Part shown: one piece after another, positions 42,798-50,815 of the stretch | Layout of the letters: every line of letters starts with the position of its first letter | Position numbering within the stretch: position 1 is the stretch's first letter | Assembly: GCF_000295935.2 (NCBI RefSeq) | Contig: NZ_ALWO02000032.1 | Coordinates: 124,001-188,000, forward strand | Source: Indibacter alkaliphilus LW1 | GTDB lineage: Bacteria; Bacteroidota; Bacteroidia; Cytophagales; Cyclobacteriaceae | Length of the DNA stretch: 64,000 nucleotides | Direction of reading: 5' to 3' | Position numbers and translations under genes: made by a program | The notes under the pieces: generated by a model | What the model saw: only the letters and a program-made list of their open reading frames with translations | Databases searched by the model: none | What the model was told of the DNA's origin: nothing

Positions 42798-43001
42798 GTG
42801 GGATGGCAAAAAATAGCGGATGCTTTCAGAGTCACCGTCGATTACCTGGTCGACGAAACCGCCACGCCCACCTTCGACAAACTCACCGTCAAAAGACTCC
42901 AGGAGATAGAAAACCTGACACCCGAGGACAAAAGCCACCTCATGGCACTCATGGATGCCTTCCTCAGGGACGCAAGGGCCAAAAAAGCCTATGCTTTCTG
43001 A
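42798..43001 (+). pseudogene. XRE-family regulator, C-terminal fragment 1
   Basis: 67 codons from a GTG; the sequence IADAFRVTVDYLVDE is the stretch that follows helix-turn-helix domains of XRE regulators, and the remainder (LTPEDKSHLMALMDAFLRDARAKKAYAF) is a typical C-terminal dimerisation tail. The helix-turn-helix itself is missing: upstream lies unrelated sequence ending in CTACACCTAGC and TTCACCCA. The codons are clearly richer in G and C than neighbouring genes, which points to foreign origin. A terminator follows. Confidence 0.65.
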
Positions 43002-43027
43002 AAAACATCAACGCACTGTAAATCAAG

Positions 43028-43053
43028 AAAGCCCCGGGAATCCGGGGCTTTTC
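43028..43053 (+). terminator. Terminator after XRE fragment 1
   Basis: Arms AAAGCCCCGG and CCGGGGCTTT around a four-base loop, followed by TTCTC. Nearly symmetrical, so it could also act for minus-strand transcripts. Confidence 0.75.
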
Positions 43054-43080
43054 TCTTATGCGCCCATCTAAAGAGCTTCC

Positions 43081-43323
43081 TTATTTTATACTAAGCCCAA
43101 TAGAGTCGCAAAAAAACACCAAGTCACGAACTTCCTCCCCTATCAATCCCTCTATTTTTTCATCCTGTTCGATCATCTGCTTTAACCTGTGTGTGACCGC
43201 CATCAACAATTCCGATCCTGTGCTAACTGATGACTTTAGCTCAGTGAGCTCTTCAGAACACCCCAATTCGTTGGCTCCTGCCAAAACTTCTATTATATGA
43301 TCTATTTTTAATAAGTAATTCAT
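43081..43323 (-). CDS. Small protein coupled to an RHS-type tail fragment (possible immunity protein)
   Basis: An 80-residue acidic, helical protein without signal or membrane helix (LLKIDHIIEVLAGANELGC, then MAVTHRLKQMIEQDEKIEGLI). Its ATG overlaps the stop codon of the preceding minus-strand tail fragment (ATGA), so translation is coupled. Small acidic proteins directly behind toxin tails are often immunity proteins; that is the inference here. I do not recognise the family. Confidence 0.45.
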   Translation of the reverse strand: MNYLLKIDHIIEVLAGANELGCSEELTELKSSVSTGSELLMAVTHRLKQMIEQDEKIEGLIGEEVRDLVFFCDSIGLSIK

Positions 43324-43532
43324 TTGTTAATCGTGTTAAAGGATTCAAGCTTAACCCCACTAGCCGGTGTTACAACCTCTATTCCACCACCCCCACCCTG
43401 TGGCCCCCCAGGTGCATTAGGAGCGGGTCTTGTTATAAAATTGTTTCCCGGTCGTAAGGTTCCTATTTCTAAAAAATTGGCATTCGTAATATTTTCCTCC
43501 CCTGAGTGTAGTATAGACTTTCGGTGGTGGCT
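43320..43532 (-). pseudogene. Orphan C-terminal tail, probably of an RHS/secreted protein
   Basis: About 70 codons without a proper start: the frame opens inside the palindrome at 43533-43555 and has only a TTG there. The product (for example LRPGNNFITRPAPNAPGGP, a polyglycine stretch, then EVVTPASGVKLESF) looks like a linker plus tail of a larger exported protein. It lies on the same strand as, and downstream of, the LRR-RHS gene. I infer a displaced tail cassette cut off by the RAYT element; no homologue could be checked. Confidence 0.4.
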
Positions 43533-43576
43533 GGGTGTAGTTTGCAACTACACCCTATTATCAAATACAATTTGTA
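43533..43576. repeat. REP-type palindromes, left side of the RAYT gene
   Basis: GGGTGTAGTT-TGC-AACTACACCC (arms of ten bases, 43533-43555) is followed by TACAA-T-TTGTA (43566-43576). A matching pair in mirror order lies on the other side of the transposase gene. Confidence 0.8.
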
Positions 43577-43594
43577 ATTGGAAACCAACCAAAA

Positions 43595-44140
43595 CTACCA
43601 ATAATCCACTTCAATCAAACCCTTTAGTCCTGAATAGTTTCTGGCACTGGAATAAAGGTATTCTTCGGCGTTTTCGACCCAGCCCGCCCTGACCGGATTT
43701 TCATGAATATAGTTCATCCTACTCTCAATCATCTCCGGCCTGAATAGTTCAATCGCATGATTTTCATGGGTCCAAAACTGCATCTCTCCCGATCTTTTGT
43801 TTGAATTTGCATGATAGGAAAAAATCATTTTGAGCCATTCCTTTCTGCTCTCCTGTGGATTCTCCATAATCATCGCCAATAGCTTCTTGCTGGTAAACTT
43901 CTTGAAATCACGTACCCAATCAGACAGCTTCCCCTCTTTCTGCTGGACAACCAAGTGGATATGATTGGTCATGATCACATAACCGAACAGGTAAAGTCCT
44001 TTTTCTTTCCTACAAAATGTCAAGTTTTCGAGTATAAAGTCCCGGTAACCTATCCTCGAGAAAACATCAGCCCATCCTACTACCTGGAAGGTCAGGAAGT
44101 ATGGCATTTCTTGGTCTCTTATCTGAAAAGCATCGCCCAT
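43595..44140 (-). CDS. REP-associated tyrosine transposase (RAYT, IS200-like Y1 family)
   Basis: A 181-residue protein of the Y1/HUH transposase group. The metal-binding HUH motif is in YVIMTNHIHLVVQ (HIH). The probable catalytic tyrosine lies in the segment SRMNYIHENPVRAGWV, which is typical of RAYTs, with the following EEYLYSSARNY. RAYTs nick and mobilise small palindromic REP sequences rather than a classical IS. It is flanked on both sides by matching hairpins of this type. The ATG at 44140 gives the family start (MGDAFQIRDQEMPYFLTF); an upstream ATG at 44158 is possible. Confidence 0.88.
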   Translation of the reverse strand: MGDAFQIRDQEMPYFLTFQVVGWADVFSRIGYRDFILENLTFCRKEKGLYLFGYVIMTNHIHLVVQQKEGKLSDWVRDFKKFTSKKLLAMIMENPQESRKEWLKMIFSYHANSNKRSGEMQFWTHENHAIELFRPEMIESRMNYIHENPVRAGWVENAEEYLYSSARNYSGLKGLIEVDYW

Positions 44141-44163
44141 AACTAAAACTAATATCAAAAAAT

Positions 44164-44212
44164 CGAATTACAAATTCGAAGTAATAAAAAGGTGTAGTTA
44201 CAAACTACACCT
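44164..44212. repeat. REP-type palindromes, right side of the RAYT gene
   Basis: CGAATT-ACA-AATTCG (44164-44178), then AGGTGTAGTT-ACA-AACTACACCT (44190-44212). The second has the same arms as the left palindrome at 43533-43555, with loop ACA instead of TGC. The whole unit of gene plus hairpins spans about 680 bases. Confidence 0.8.
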
Positions 44213-44288
44213 AGCGCCTACGCCATTCTTCACCCAGGCGGGGATTATAGGAAAGTATGAGCGTAACGAAAACTTACCCTCTATCGAG

Positions 44289-44492
44289 ATGGTGGCCAAG
44301 ATGGCCAGAGCCTTTGGGGTTACAGTGGATTTTTTAATTGGGGAAGGCGAAAACGCCTCTTACGACAAAGAAACAGTGGACAGGATCAACAACATCCAAA
44401 AAATGGACGAAGGCACCAAAAACGTCCTGTTCAACGTCATTGATACCTACATCCAGAACTTTAAAACAAAACAGGCTTTTGTAAAAGGATAA
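44289..44492 (+). pseudogene. XRE-family regulator, C-terminal fragment 2
   Basis: The frame is open from about 44240 and reads GIIGKYERNENLPSIEMVAK, the end of a helix-turn-helix domain, then MARAFGVTVDFLIGEGE and a C-terminal tail ending in FVKG. The first half of the helix-turn-helix is absent; CTACACCTAGC, the edge of the REP palindrome, lies 30-40 bases upstream. It is a paralogue of fragment 1 but clearly diverged. A strong terminator follows. Confidence 0.65.
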
Positions 44493-44518
44493 AAGCCCGG
44501 ACTCGCCGGGCTTTTATC
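44488..44518. terminator. Bidirectional terminator
   Basis: Perfect arms GATAAAAGCCCGG and CCGGGCTTTTATC with a five-base loop. It serves the XRE fragment on the plus strand and the membrane-protein gene on the minus strand, whose stop codon lies inside it. Confidence 0.8.
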
Positions 44519-45023
44519 ATATCATACAAAATAGTCTTTTCCTTTTCTCAAACAAAACACCTCTCATTTTTTTTAATGCCTTATCTACCCTAGGAGCAAG
44601 CAAACAAGTTAATACCAGCTCCTCCCCTGTTTTTAATTTCACTACAGCATAATGATAACTTTCTATTGCTAATAAATGAAAATTACTGTTCTTGTAAAGA
44701 CTGGGCGATAAGTAAACTATTATCTTTTCAATCTCATCATTCCTATAATAAGTTTCTTCACCGCCTATTCTTCTGATTAATTCAGTATCCCGCACCTCGT
44801 ACTCCTCTCCCTTATTTTTTAACCAATATTCAAAATGAAGATATAAAGCAGGAATAGCATCAACTAAAAACAATATCCCAAAAATTTTCAATGCATCTTG
44901 CTCAAACCTTAACCAAATCAAAATACCGCAAAAGAGCACACCAACAATTAATAATGATAACAATGATGAAAAATGAGTAAAAGCTCTTATTCTAAGCAAT
45001 TTATCTTCCAGGATACCAGCCAT
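44517..45023 (-). CDS. Two-helix membrane protein coupled to the LRR-RHS gene (possible immunity protein)
   Basis: A 168-residue protein: two membrane helices (about 18-40 and 45-65) and a cytoplasmic C-terminal domain with a PH-like pattern of strands (VRDTELIRRIGGEETYY, IEKIIVYLSP, YAVVKLKTGEELVLTC). Its start codon lies 23 bases inside the end of the LRR-RHS gene, so expression is coupled. Membrane proteins placed directly behind RHS genes often neutralise the RHS C-terminal toxin. Here the RHS C-terminus is itself membrane-seeking, which fits. The function is inferred only from context. Confidence 0.55.
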   Translation of the reverse strand: MAGILEDKLLRIRAFTHFSSLLSLLIVGVLFCGILIWLRFEQDALKIFGILFLVDAIPALYLHFEYWLKNKGEEYEVRDTELIRRIGGEETYYRNDEIEKIIVYLSPSLYKNSNFHLLAIESYHYAVVKLKTGEELVLTCLLAPRVDKALKKMRGVLFEKRKRLFCMI

Positions 45024-48000
45024 TCTTTAATGCATTTTCAAAGTTCCAAATTTGGTACCTTATTTCTCGCCCCACAGGAACTAAGAAATTATCGTACACA
45101 TACTCTGCCCCGATAGAAATACCTCCAACCGTAGCACCTGCCGCCGCCCCCCAAGGTCCGCCAACCGCAGCACCAGTTCCTACTGAAACACCTAGACTAC
45201 CTGTTCGGTAACCAAAACGACCAGCACTTATCTCACCACTTTGCATTGATTTATAATCAAGATAAACTCCTACACCTGCACCAGCATAACCAACACGACC
45301 TAAAGTTTTAGAAGCAACGCCCAGCCCCTGATATGTTCTACTAAAACTCGAAAACGTTCCTATTTTATTTGATACAGGCAAAGACATCCGGTATTCCAAC
45401 ATACCGACCTGAGTTAATCCGATAACTCCTGAAGCATAATCCGCTCCGCTTCCAATATCCTTAAGAGGACCCAAGTTCACTCCCCCTCCAAATTGGGACG
45501 GACTATTCAAACTCATCCCTTCGTTCCCAGACCTAGAAGCTGTAACAGTGACTTCATCAAGCATGCCTCCGTTACGTGTCCACTCCCCGTTGCCAAAACT
45601 ATATTCAGCACCTCCCGTGGATGTATAGCTCTGACCGTCCGTGGGGTCTATTACATTTTCCTCACATTCGGGACACCTTCCATCAGGGTCATTGTATCGT
45701 ATTGGATTATTCCAAAAGGCACTATAAGGAGACATTCCAATCTGCTTCGGATGGTCCGCCAACGGGTCAACACTCAAAAACTTCCCAATCTCCGGATTAT
45801 AGATCCTGAAGCCGTAGTCGTAGTGACTCTGATTGCCCCACTGTCCGCTTGGGTCTTTTTCCTTGCCGTTGAAGCCATACCTATACCCACTACTTTCCGT
45901 CCTACCTGTCATTTCCAGACCGAAGGGGTAATAGTCAGTCCTGCTCAGCACTTCTGCCCAAGTACTGTCTCCATTCATATGGATGCGGTCTGACACCACG
46001 GCAAGTACATTGCCGAGGTGGTTGCTCAGCTCATATTGCTTGTGACCTACCGTTCGGTAACCCGGAGCGGAAGCATTGGCTACGTTCCCAAGTCTGGAAG
46101 ATCCGTAGACCGGACGTTCTGACAGCGTATCATCCTGATAAACAGCCATCACGTTACCTGATGCATCCCGGATATATCTGGTTATGTTTGAACCCTGTTT
46201 CTTTTCCACCCTGTTTCCGGAGGCATCATAACGGAATTCGATAGGAGAACCTGATGACTTGGTCACTTTACGGACTTTGCCTGAAGGCGTCCATTCAATG
46301 TTGGTCACCCCTCCTGCCACATCTTTTATCAGATTTCCGATGGCATCATATTCATAGTTGTTACCCTGTGCTGAGGCCGTCTGCCTCAGTTTGTTGGAAT
46401 TCGCATAATAGCCATAAGTAAAATTGTCCTGTATGGCTGCTGCCCCATTCCTGCGCTGTAAGGTAAGTAAATTTCCGTTCCCATCATAGGTATAGGTAGC
46501 ATCATAGGCCTTTGCAGCGGCTGCTGTCCTGCTCACAAAGCTGGTGGTATATTCTCTTAAGCTTCTGGACTGGACAATACGGTTCAGCTGATCATATTTA
46601 TAGACCATAGCCTGCATATCATACGTATCCTGCGAACCAGCCAGCTCGGTATTCATCCAGGTGATGTTTCCGTTGAAGAGTCCTGTATTGGAGTTGATCG
46701 TGGAAGTCCTCGACCAGAGGGCATCCCTCGTGTCTGTCCTGACCACCGTTGAGGTGATCGGGGTCCAGTCTCCATTGAAATATCCCAGGGCAAAGGCTAT
46801 GGCATCCTTTCCTGTCCGCTTGCTGCCGATTCCATCAGCACCGGGATCTCCTCCCCCAGGCATGTTTACCCCTTTCAGCCAGCCCTGCAGGGTGTAGTAA
46901 TAGTCCAACCCCTGAACTTTGTGCTCACCCAGCTCTACCCTGGCCAGCGGTCCATGGGGGTAATAGTAATAAGTGGCATCTATGGACCAGACATGTCCGT
47001 CGGTACTGGTCAATACCTGCTCAATCCTGTTGTCCGCATCATAGCGGTACCTGTGGATCAATTGTTCGGTTGTGCCAGGCTGATAGGCCACATAGTTTAC
47101 ATTGCCGCTTACCAGATCATATTGGTACTCGGTCTTCTTGGGGGCCATCCCGGGAATATATTGCAGTAGGGTCTTAACATTGCCATGTGGGTCATAGCTA
47201 TACACCGTCATCAGTGTATCCGATTTCCCCTTTTCAAGCTGGGCTGTCCAGCTCACCCTGCCTCGAAGGTTCTCCTGTACCAGATAAGGGCTGGTTCCGC
47301 TCTTTTCCCGGTCATAGCCGGTCAAGGTAATGTCAGTACAGGTATAGACGGGTCTTTGCGGAAAGTCCGGGGTTCTGATACGGGAAACAAGTGAATCCAG
47401 TGGATCCGTTGACATCAATTCACCTGTTTCGAGTACCCTTCCGATTGGGTCATATTTGGTGTAACTGTATTGGTTGGAGTTCTGTTGCCGTGCATTCTGG
47501 GATAGCCTTAGCTGACCGATGGCATTATACCAGAATCTACCCTCCCCTCCATCGGGGCTGTTTTGATATACCAGCTGGTTCTTGCTGTTGTAACGGTAGC
47601 TGGTCACCAGCTCATGGGACGGATATAGTGAAGTCCCTGATATAACCTGATTTACCTGGGCCGTACTAAGTGGCTTAACCCCTTTTGGCGGTACGGTTTG
47701 TGCCAGGTTGCCTGACTGGTCGTAGTAATACAGGGTATAGTGGTACTCTTTATTGATCACCGTCATGGTCAGGCTTTCTTCTGCCCCGTCCAGGCACTGT
47801 GTTGTCCCGCTGTCATAATAGCGCTCCAGCCATGTCTTTTCAATCCGGGCCACTACAGCTTCCCGTATTTTTTCTATTACAACCTCCTGCTCGGCCATAC
47901 ACTGGGCTACAATTTCAATCCAGGGCCTCTCAAAAACAAGACCTGCCAGCCAGGGATTGAACTCAGGATCCAACTGGTATTCGGTGCAGACCCTCACTTC

Positions 48001-49722
48001 AGTTCCGGGCACTATTGCGATCCGGGGCCCCTGTCCGTCGAGAAAAGGTCCAGGAAAATCCGTGTTCCTGATTTCTACCGTATACATGCCTTCACACTCA
48101 GAATGGCAAGGTTGGTTTGGTATGGACAGGCAGTTTATGGTGATAGATTTATGGGCCGAAGAAGCATCATGTAGAGGCACCCCGTCTTTTCTCCATCGGT
48201 AGGTCGAAGGAGTACCCTGATAATTGCCGTCATTTGCAGTAAGGGTGAGCTGGGATCCCGGCACCACATAAAGTGAATCAATTCCACCGGGAAGGATCTG
48301 GGGAGCATACTGGAAGTAATCCCCTACTTTTTGCCTGGCATAGGTTAAATTCTCCCAGAAATAATGGTTATACCTGACAGTAAATGACCACATATTCCTG
48401 TCATAGAGACAATTGGGAATATCGCCTTCCAGATTGTTGTTATGGAGGGTAAGTACATTCAGATGCGGCAGATTACAAAGTCCAGGAGGGATTATCCCAT
48501 ACAGCCTATTGTTGTCCAAATACAAGTCTCTTAGGTTAAGCAGGTTTCCAAATGTTTCCGGTATCCTGCTATGTATATCGTTCCCATCCACCCTGAATCT
48601 CCAAAGATTGGAAAGATTTCCCAACGAAGCAGGCAGATTACCGGATAGGTTGTTTCTTTGGATATAAAAAGAACTCAGTTGGGTCATCCCCCCCATTGTT
48701 CCTGGTATCTGCCCGGAGAGCTGATTATCTGACAACCACAGGTACATCAGTTTTTTGAGATTACCTAAACTCGAGGGAATAGGACCCGTTAGCTGGTTTA
48801 CATTTAAATGCAACCCCGTCAATTCGGTTAGATTACCGATTGAAGGAGGAATATGACCTGATAATTGATTTGAATACAGGTACAGTTCCTGTATATTGGT
48901 CATGTTCCCTATTGATGAAGGTATTGGACCTGTAAAGGAGTTTCGATTGATATAGAAATGGGTCAACTTGGTGAGGTTACCCAAATTTTCAGGCAGTGTT
49001 CCTGACATATCGTTGTCATAGACACTGAAAAAAGTAAGGTTGGGCAGGTTTGTTATTGAGCTAGGAATTGAACCTGTGAAATTATTGAGATATAAATGGA
49101 CATTGCTCAAAGCAGTCATATTGCCCATAGTGGCTGGTAATGTTCCGGGTATATTGTTTAAGTACAACAATAATTCGACAACCTTATCCAGATTTCCAAT
49201 ACTTTGCGGAAGCTGGCCTATAAATGGGTTCCTGACCAACTGGATATGCTCCAGGTAGGTTAAATTCCCAAAACTCTCCGGAATTGTACCATTAAGGTTG
49301 TTTTCAAACTGGATAAAATATTTTACATGTCCATCATCATCAACCGTCACCCCATGAAAATTTGCTACACTCTGAACCACATTGGGGTTTGCAGTATTCC
49401 AGCCCGTATTGTTAAACCAGTTAGGACCGTCCATAGCCTGGTAAAATTCCATCAAAGCCTGATATTCAGCAGCACTGGGAAGTGGACCTGAAGCAATCCT
49501 AGTCTGGGTATCCGGTTCACTTTTAGAAGTTCTTACACTACCTCTAGAGATCCTTTTTCCGGATTTGTCAACCCTAGGTGAAGCCCCTCCTTTTTTATCT
49601 GAAAAATGATTTACTTTCATATTCTCAACAGGGGTCACTCTGGCTGCCTCAGCCATCATTTTAGACCATAAAAGACTGTCGAGGTAATCTTCCTCCTTTT
49701 TCTTTTCGTTTACCTTTTCCAT
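45001..49722 (-). CDS. LRR-RHS repeat protein, probably shortened at the 5' end
   Basis: A giant protein of about 1,570 residues. Order: charged N-terminus without signal peptide; about 12 plant-type leucine-rich repeats of 24 residues (pattern LSGxIPxxxGNLTxL; about residues 130-450); an Ig-like domain with a SECEGMYTVEI segment; many RHS/YD repeats (such as YRYDADNRIEQVL, TYTYDGNGNLLTL); the RHS core YYPFGLEMTGR ... GRFLSVDPLADH-like (GKFLSVDPLADHP here) and NDPDGR; then a 224-residue unique C-terminus ending in a Gly/Ala-rich hydrophobic stretch (TGAAVGGPWGAAAGATVGG). Such C-termini are usually toxins. ATG 49722 is chosen; the frame stays open upstream to a stop in an IS remnant, which suggests that the original signal-bearing 5' end was lost. 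Confidence 0.75.
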   Translation of the reverse strand: MEKVNEKKKEEDYLDSLLWSKMMAEAARVTPVENMKVNHFSDKKGGASPRVDKSGKRISRGSVRTSKSEPDTQTRIASGPLPSAAEYQALMEFYQAMDGPNWFNNTGWNTANPNVVQSVANFHGVTVDDDGHVKYFIQFENNLNGTIPESFGNLTYLEHIQLVRNPFIGQLPQSIGNLDKVVELLLYLNNIPGTLPATMGNMTALSNVHLYLNNFTGSIPSSITNLPNLTFFSVYDNDMSGTLPENLGNLTKLTHFYINRNSFTGPIPSSIGNMTNIQELYLYSNQLSGHIPPSIGNLTELTGLHLNVNQLTGPIPSSLGNLKKLMYLWLSDNQLSGQIPGTMGGMTQLSSFYIQRNNLSGNLPASLGNLSNLWRFRVDGNDIHSRIPETFGNLLNLRDLYLDNNRLYGIIPPGLCNLPHLNVLTLHNNNLEGDIPNCLYDRNMWSFTVRYNHYFWENLTYARQKVGDYFQYAPQILPGGIDSLYVVPGSQLTLTANDGNYQGTPSTYRWRKDGVPLHDASSAHKSITINCLSIPNQPCHSECEGMYTVEIRNTDFPGPFLDGQGPRIAIVPGTEVRVCTEYQLDPEFNPWLAGLVFERPWIEIVAQCMAEQEVVIEKIREAVVARIEKTWLERYYDSGTTQCLDGAEESLTMTVINKEYHYTLYYYDQSGNLAQTVPPKGVKPLSTAQVNQVISGTSLYPSHELVTSYRYNSKNQLVYQNSPDGGEGRFWYNAIGQLRLSQNARQQNSNQYSYTKYDPIGRVLETGELMSTDPLDSLVSRIRTPDFPQRPVYTCTDITLTGYDREKSGTSPYLVQENLRGRVSWTAQLEKGKSDTLMTVYSYDPHGNVKTLLQYIPGMAPKKTEYQYDLVSGNVNYVAYQPGTTEQLIHRYRYDADNRIEQVLTSTDGHVWSIDATYYYYPHGPLARVELGEHKVQGLDYYYTLQGWLKGVNMPGGGDPGADGIGSKRTGKDAIAFALGYFNGDWTPITSTVVRTDTRDALWSRTSTINSNTGLFNGNITWMNTELAGSQDTYDMQAMVYKYDQLNRIVQSRSLREYTTSFVSRTAAAAKAYDATYTYDGNGNLLTLQRRNGAAAIQDNFTYGYYANSNKLRQTASAQGNNYEYDAIGNLIKDVAGGVTNIEWTPSGKVRKVTKSSGSPIEFRYDASGNRVEKKQGSNITRYIRDASGNVMAVYQDDTLSERPVYGSSRLGNVANASAPGYRTVGHKQYELSNHLGNVLAVVSDRIHMNGDSTWAEVLSRTDYYPFGLEMTGRTESSGYRYGFNGKEKDPSGQWGNQSHYDYGFRIYNPEIGKFLSVDPLADHPKQIGMSPYSAFWNNPIRYNDPDGRCPECEENVIDPTDGQSYTSTGGAEYSFGNGEWTRNGGMLDEVTVTASRSGNEGMSLNSPSQFGGGVNLGPLKDIGSGADYASGVIGLTQVGMLEYRMSLPVSNKIGTFSSFSRTYQGLGVASKTLGRVGYAGAGVGVYLDYKSMQSGEISAGRFGYRTGSLGVSVGTGAAVGGPWGAAAGATVGGISIGAEYVYDNFLVPVGREIRYQIWNFENALKNGWYPGR

Positions 49723-49787
49723 TTCCTCTCTCTTCCCCAATTCGGGCTGGAGGTCACTGTTTTGAAAACGATAGATCCCCGGATCTG

Positions 49788-49905
49788 GATTTGCAACAAA
49801 AAACTGGACAAAATATTAAGCTGCTATTTTTTGATTTAAGTTTTCAAACTGTTCAGGAGTCATATACTTCAAATAAGAATGCTTCCTTTTTTTGTTGCAA
49901 ATCCA
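49788..49905 (-). mobile_element. IS3-family transposase remnant between inverted repeats
   Basis: On the minus strand, the complement of about 49894-49816 reads NKKRKHSYLKYMTPEQFENL and ends NQKIAA-stop, the usual C-terminus of IS3-family transposases (OrfB). The fragment is bounded by GGATTTGCAACAAAAAA (49788-49804) and its inverted copy TTTTTTGTTGCAAATCC (about 49889-49905). Only this 118-base unit is left. It abuts the 5' end of the LRR-RHS gene. Confidence 0.7.
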
Positions 49906-49949
49906 AGATCAATGACTATTCTGATTGCTGTATAGAGTAGAAAGTTCCT

Positions 49950-50004
49950 TATATTTACCAATCGTGTTACGATAAGACCCAATTTTTAGGTCTTATCGTA
50001 ACAC
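49950..50004 (+). promoter_or_regulatory. AbiE operator: perfect 16-bp inverted repeat with -7-like box
   Basis: GTGTTACGATAAGACC (49964-49979) and GGTCTTATCGTAACAC (49989-50004) are exact reverse complements with a nine-base loop. TATATTTA (49950-49957) just before it is one base off TAnnTTTG. AbiEi antitoxins of known systems bind inverted repeats in their own promoter, so this is the likely operator; it would also form a stable hairpin in the mRNA leader. The abiEi start is ten bases further on. Confidence 0.75.
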
Positions 50005-50014
50005 AAAAGGTAAT

Positions 50015-50815
50015 ATGGCAGACAGCGTTTACATATCAGAACATCTTACGAAGCCCCAACTTGAATTCTTAAAGTTGCTGGATGACTATGAAATACAATT
50101 GTTCAAATTCTCCGAAATTGAACAGTTACTAGAACAAAAGTTTGACAACTTAAGTGAGATTTTGGAAAATCTAGTTGATAAGAAACTACTTGTAAGGATT
50201 GAGAGAGGTAAATTTTGTAGACATAGTTTTCGGGACGAATATGTCATAGGTACTTTTGTCGCTGAAAATAGTGCTGTCGCGTATTGGTCTGCATTGAATT
50301 TGCATGGATTGACAGAACAGTTTTCTAATACCGTTTTTATTCAATCGACTCATCAAAAAAACGATAAGTCAATCTTAGGTATTTCTTATAAATTCGTCAA
50401 GATAGCACCTAATAAAAAAACAGGAATCATACTCAATGGTTACGGTAACCTTCAGTATCCCATCACGGATGTGGAGAAAACAATAGTCGATTGCTTTGAC
50501 CTACCTCAACATTCTGGTGGCTATGCGGAATTGATCAGAGCCGTTGGTCAAGCGCAATTGAAACCCAATAAATTAATCGAGTACTGCCAGGCTGTAAATA
50601 ATATTGCGGTTACCAAACGAATTGGCTATTTGGTTGAGCTTCTCCAAATTCCAGGCATGGAATCTTTTATAAATTTTGCCAAGATGCAGGTAAAGAATAG
50701 ATATAACTTATTTGACCCCCAGGGATTGGACGAAGGTGAATTTGTAGCGGAATGGCGATTAAGGTTAAATATCAGCCGGGAAGAATTATTGGATATTTCC
50801 AATAAACAATACTAA
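50015..50815 (+). CDS. abiEi: AbiEi-family antitoxin (type IV toxin-antitoxin system)
   Basis: A 266-residue protein. The N-terminal 75 residues form a winged helix (FKFSEIEQLLEQKF, LVDKKLLVRIERGKF). The AbiEi core follows with AYWSALNLHGLTEQF, VFIQSTHQK, the YPITDVEKTIVDCFDLPQHSGG signature (in two parts) and a helical C-terminus. The antitoxin represses its own operon and counteracts AbiEii without direct binding. It overlaps the toxin start by one base (TAATG). Confidence 0.85.
   Translation: MADSVYISEHLTKPQLEFLKLLDDYEIQLFKFSEIEQLLEQKFDNLSEILENLVDKKLLVRIERGKFCRHSFRDEYVIGTFVAENSAVAYWSALNLHGLTEQFSNTVFIQSTHQKNDKSILGISYKFVKIAPNKKTGIILNGYGNLQYPITDVEKTIVDCFDLPQHSGGYAELIRAVGQAQLKPNKLIEYCQAVNNIAVTKRIGYLVELLQIPGMESFINFAKMQVKNRYNLFDPQGLDEGEFVAEWRLRLNISREELLDISNKQY

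Noticed and set aside
43320-43547. 75-codon frame as a complete gene
   Set aside because: The only start is a TTG inside the REP palindrome, so it is better read as the cut-off tail of a longer protein.
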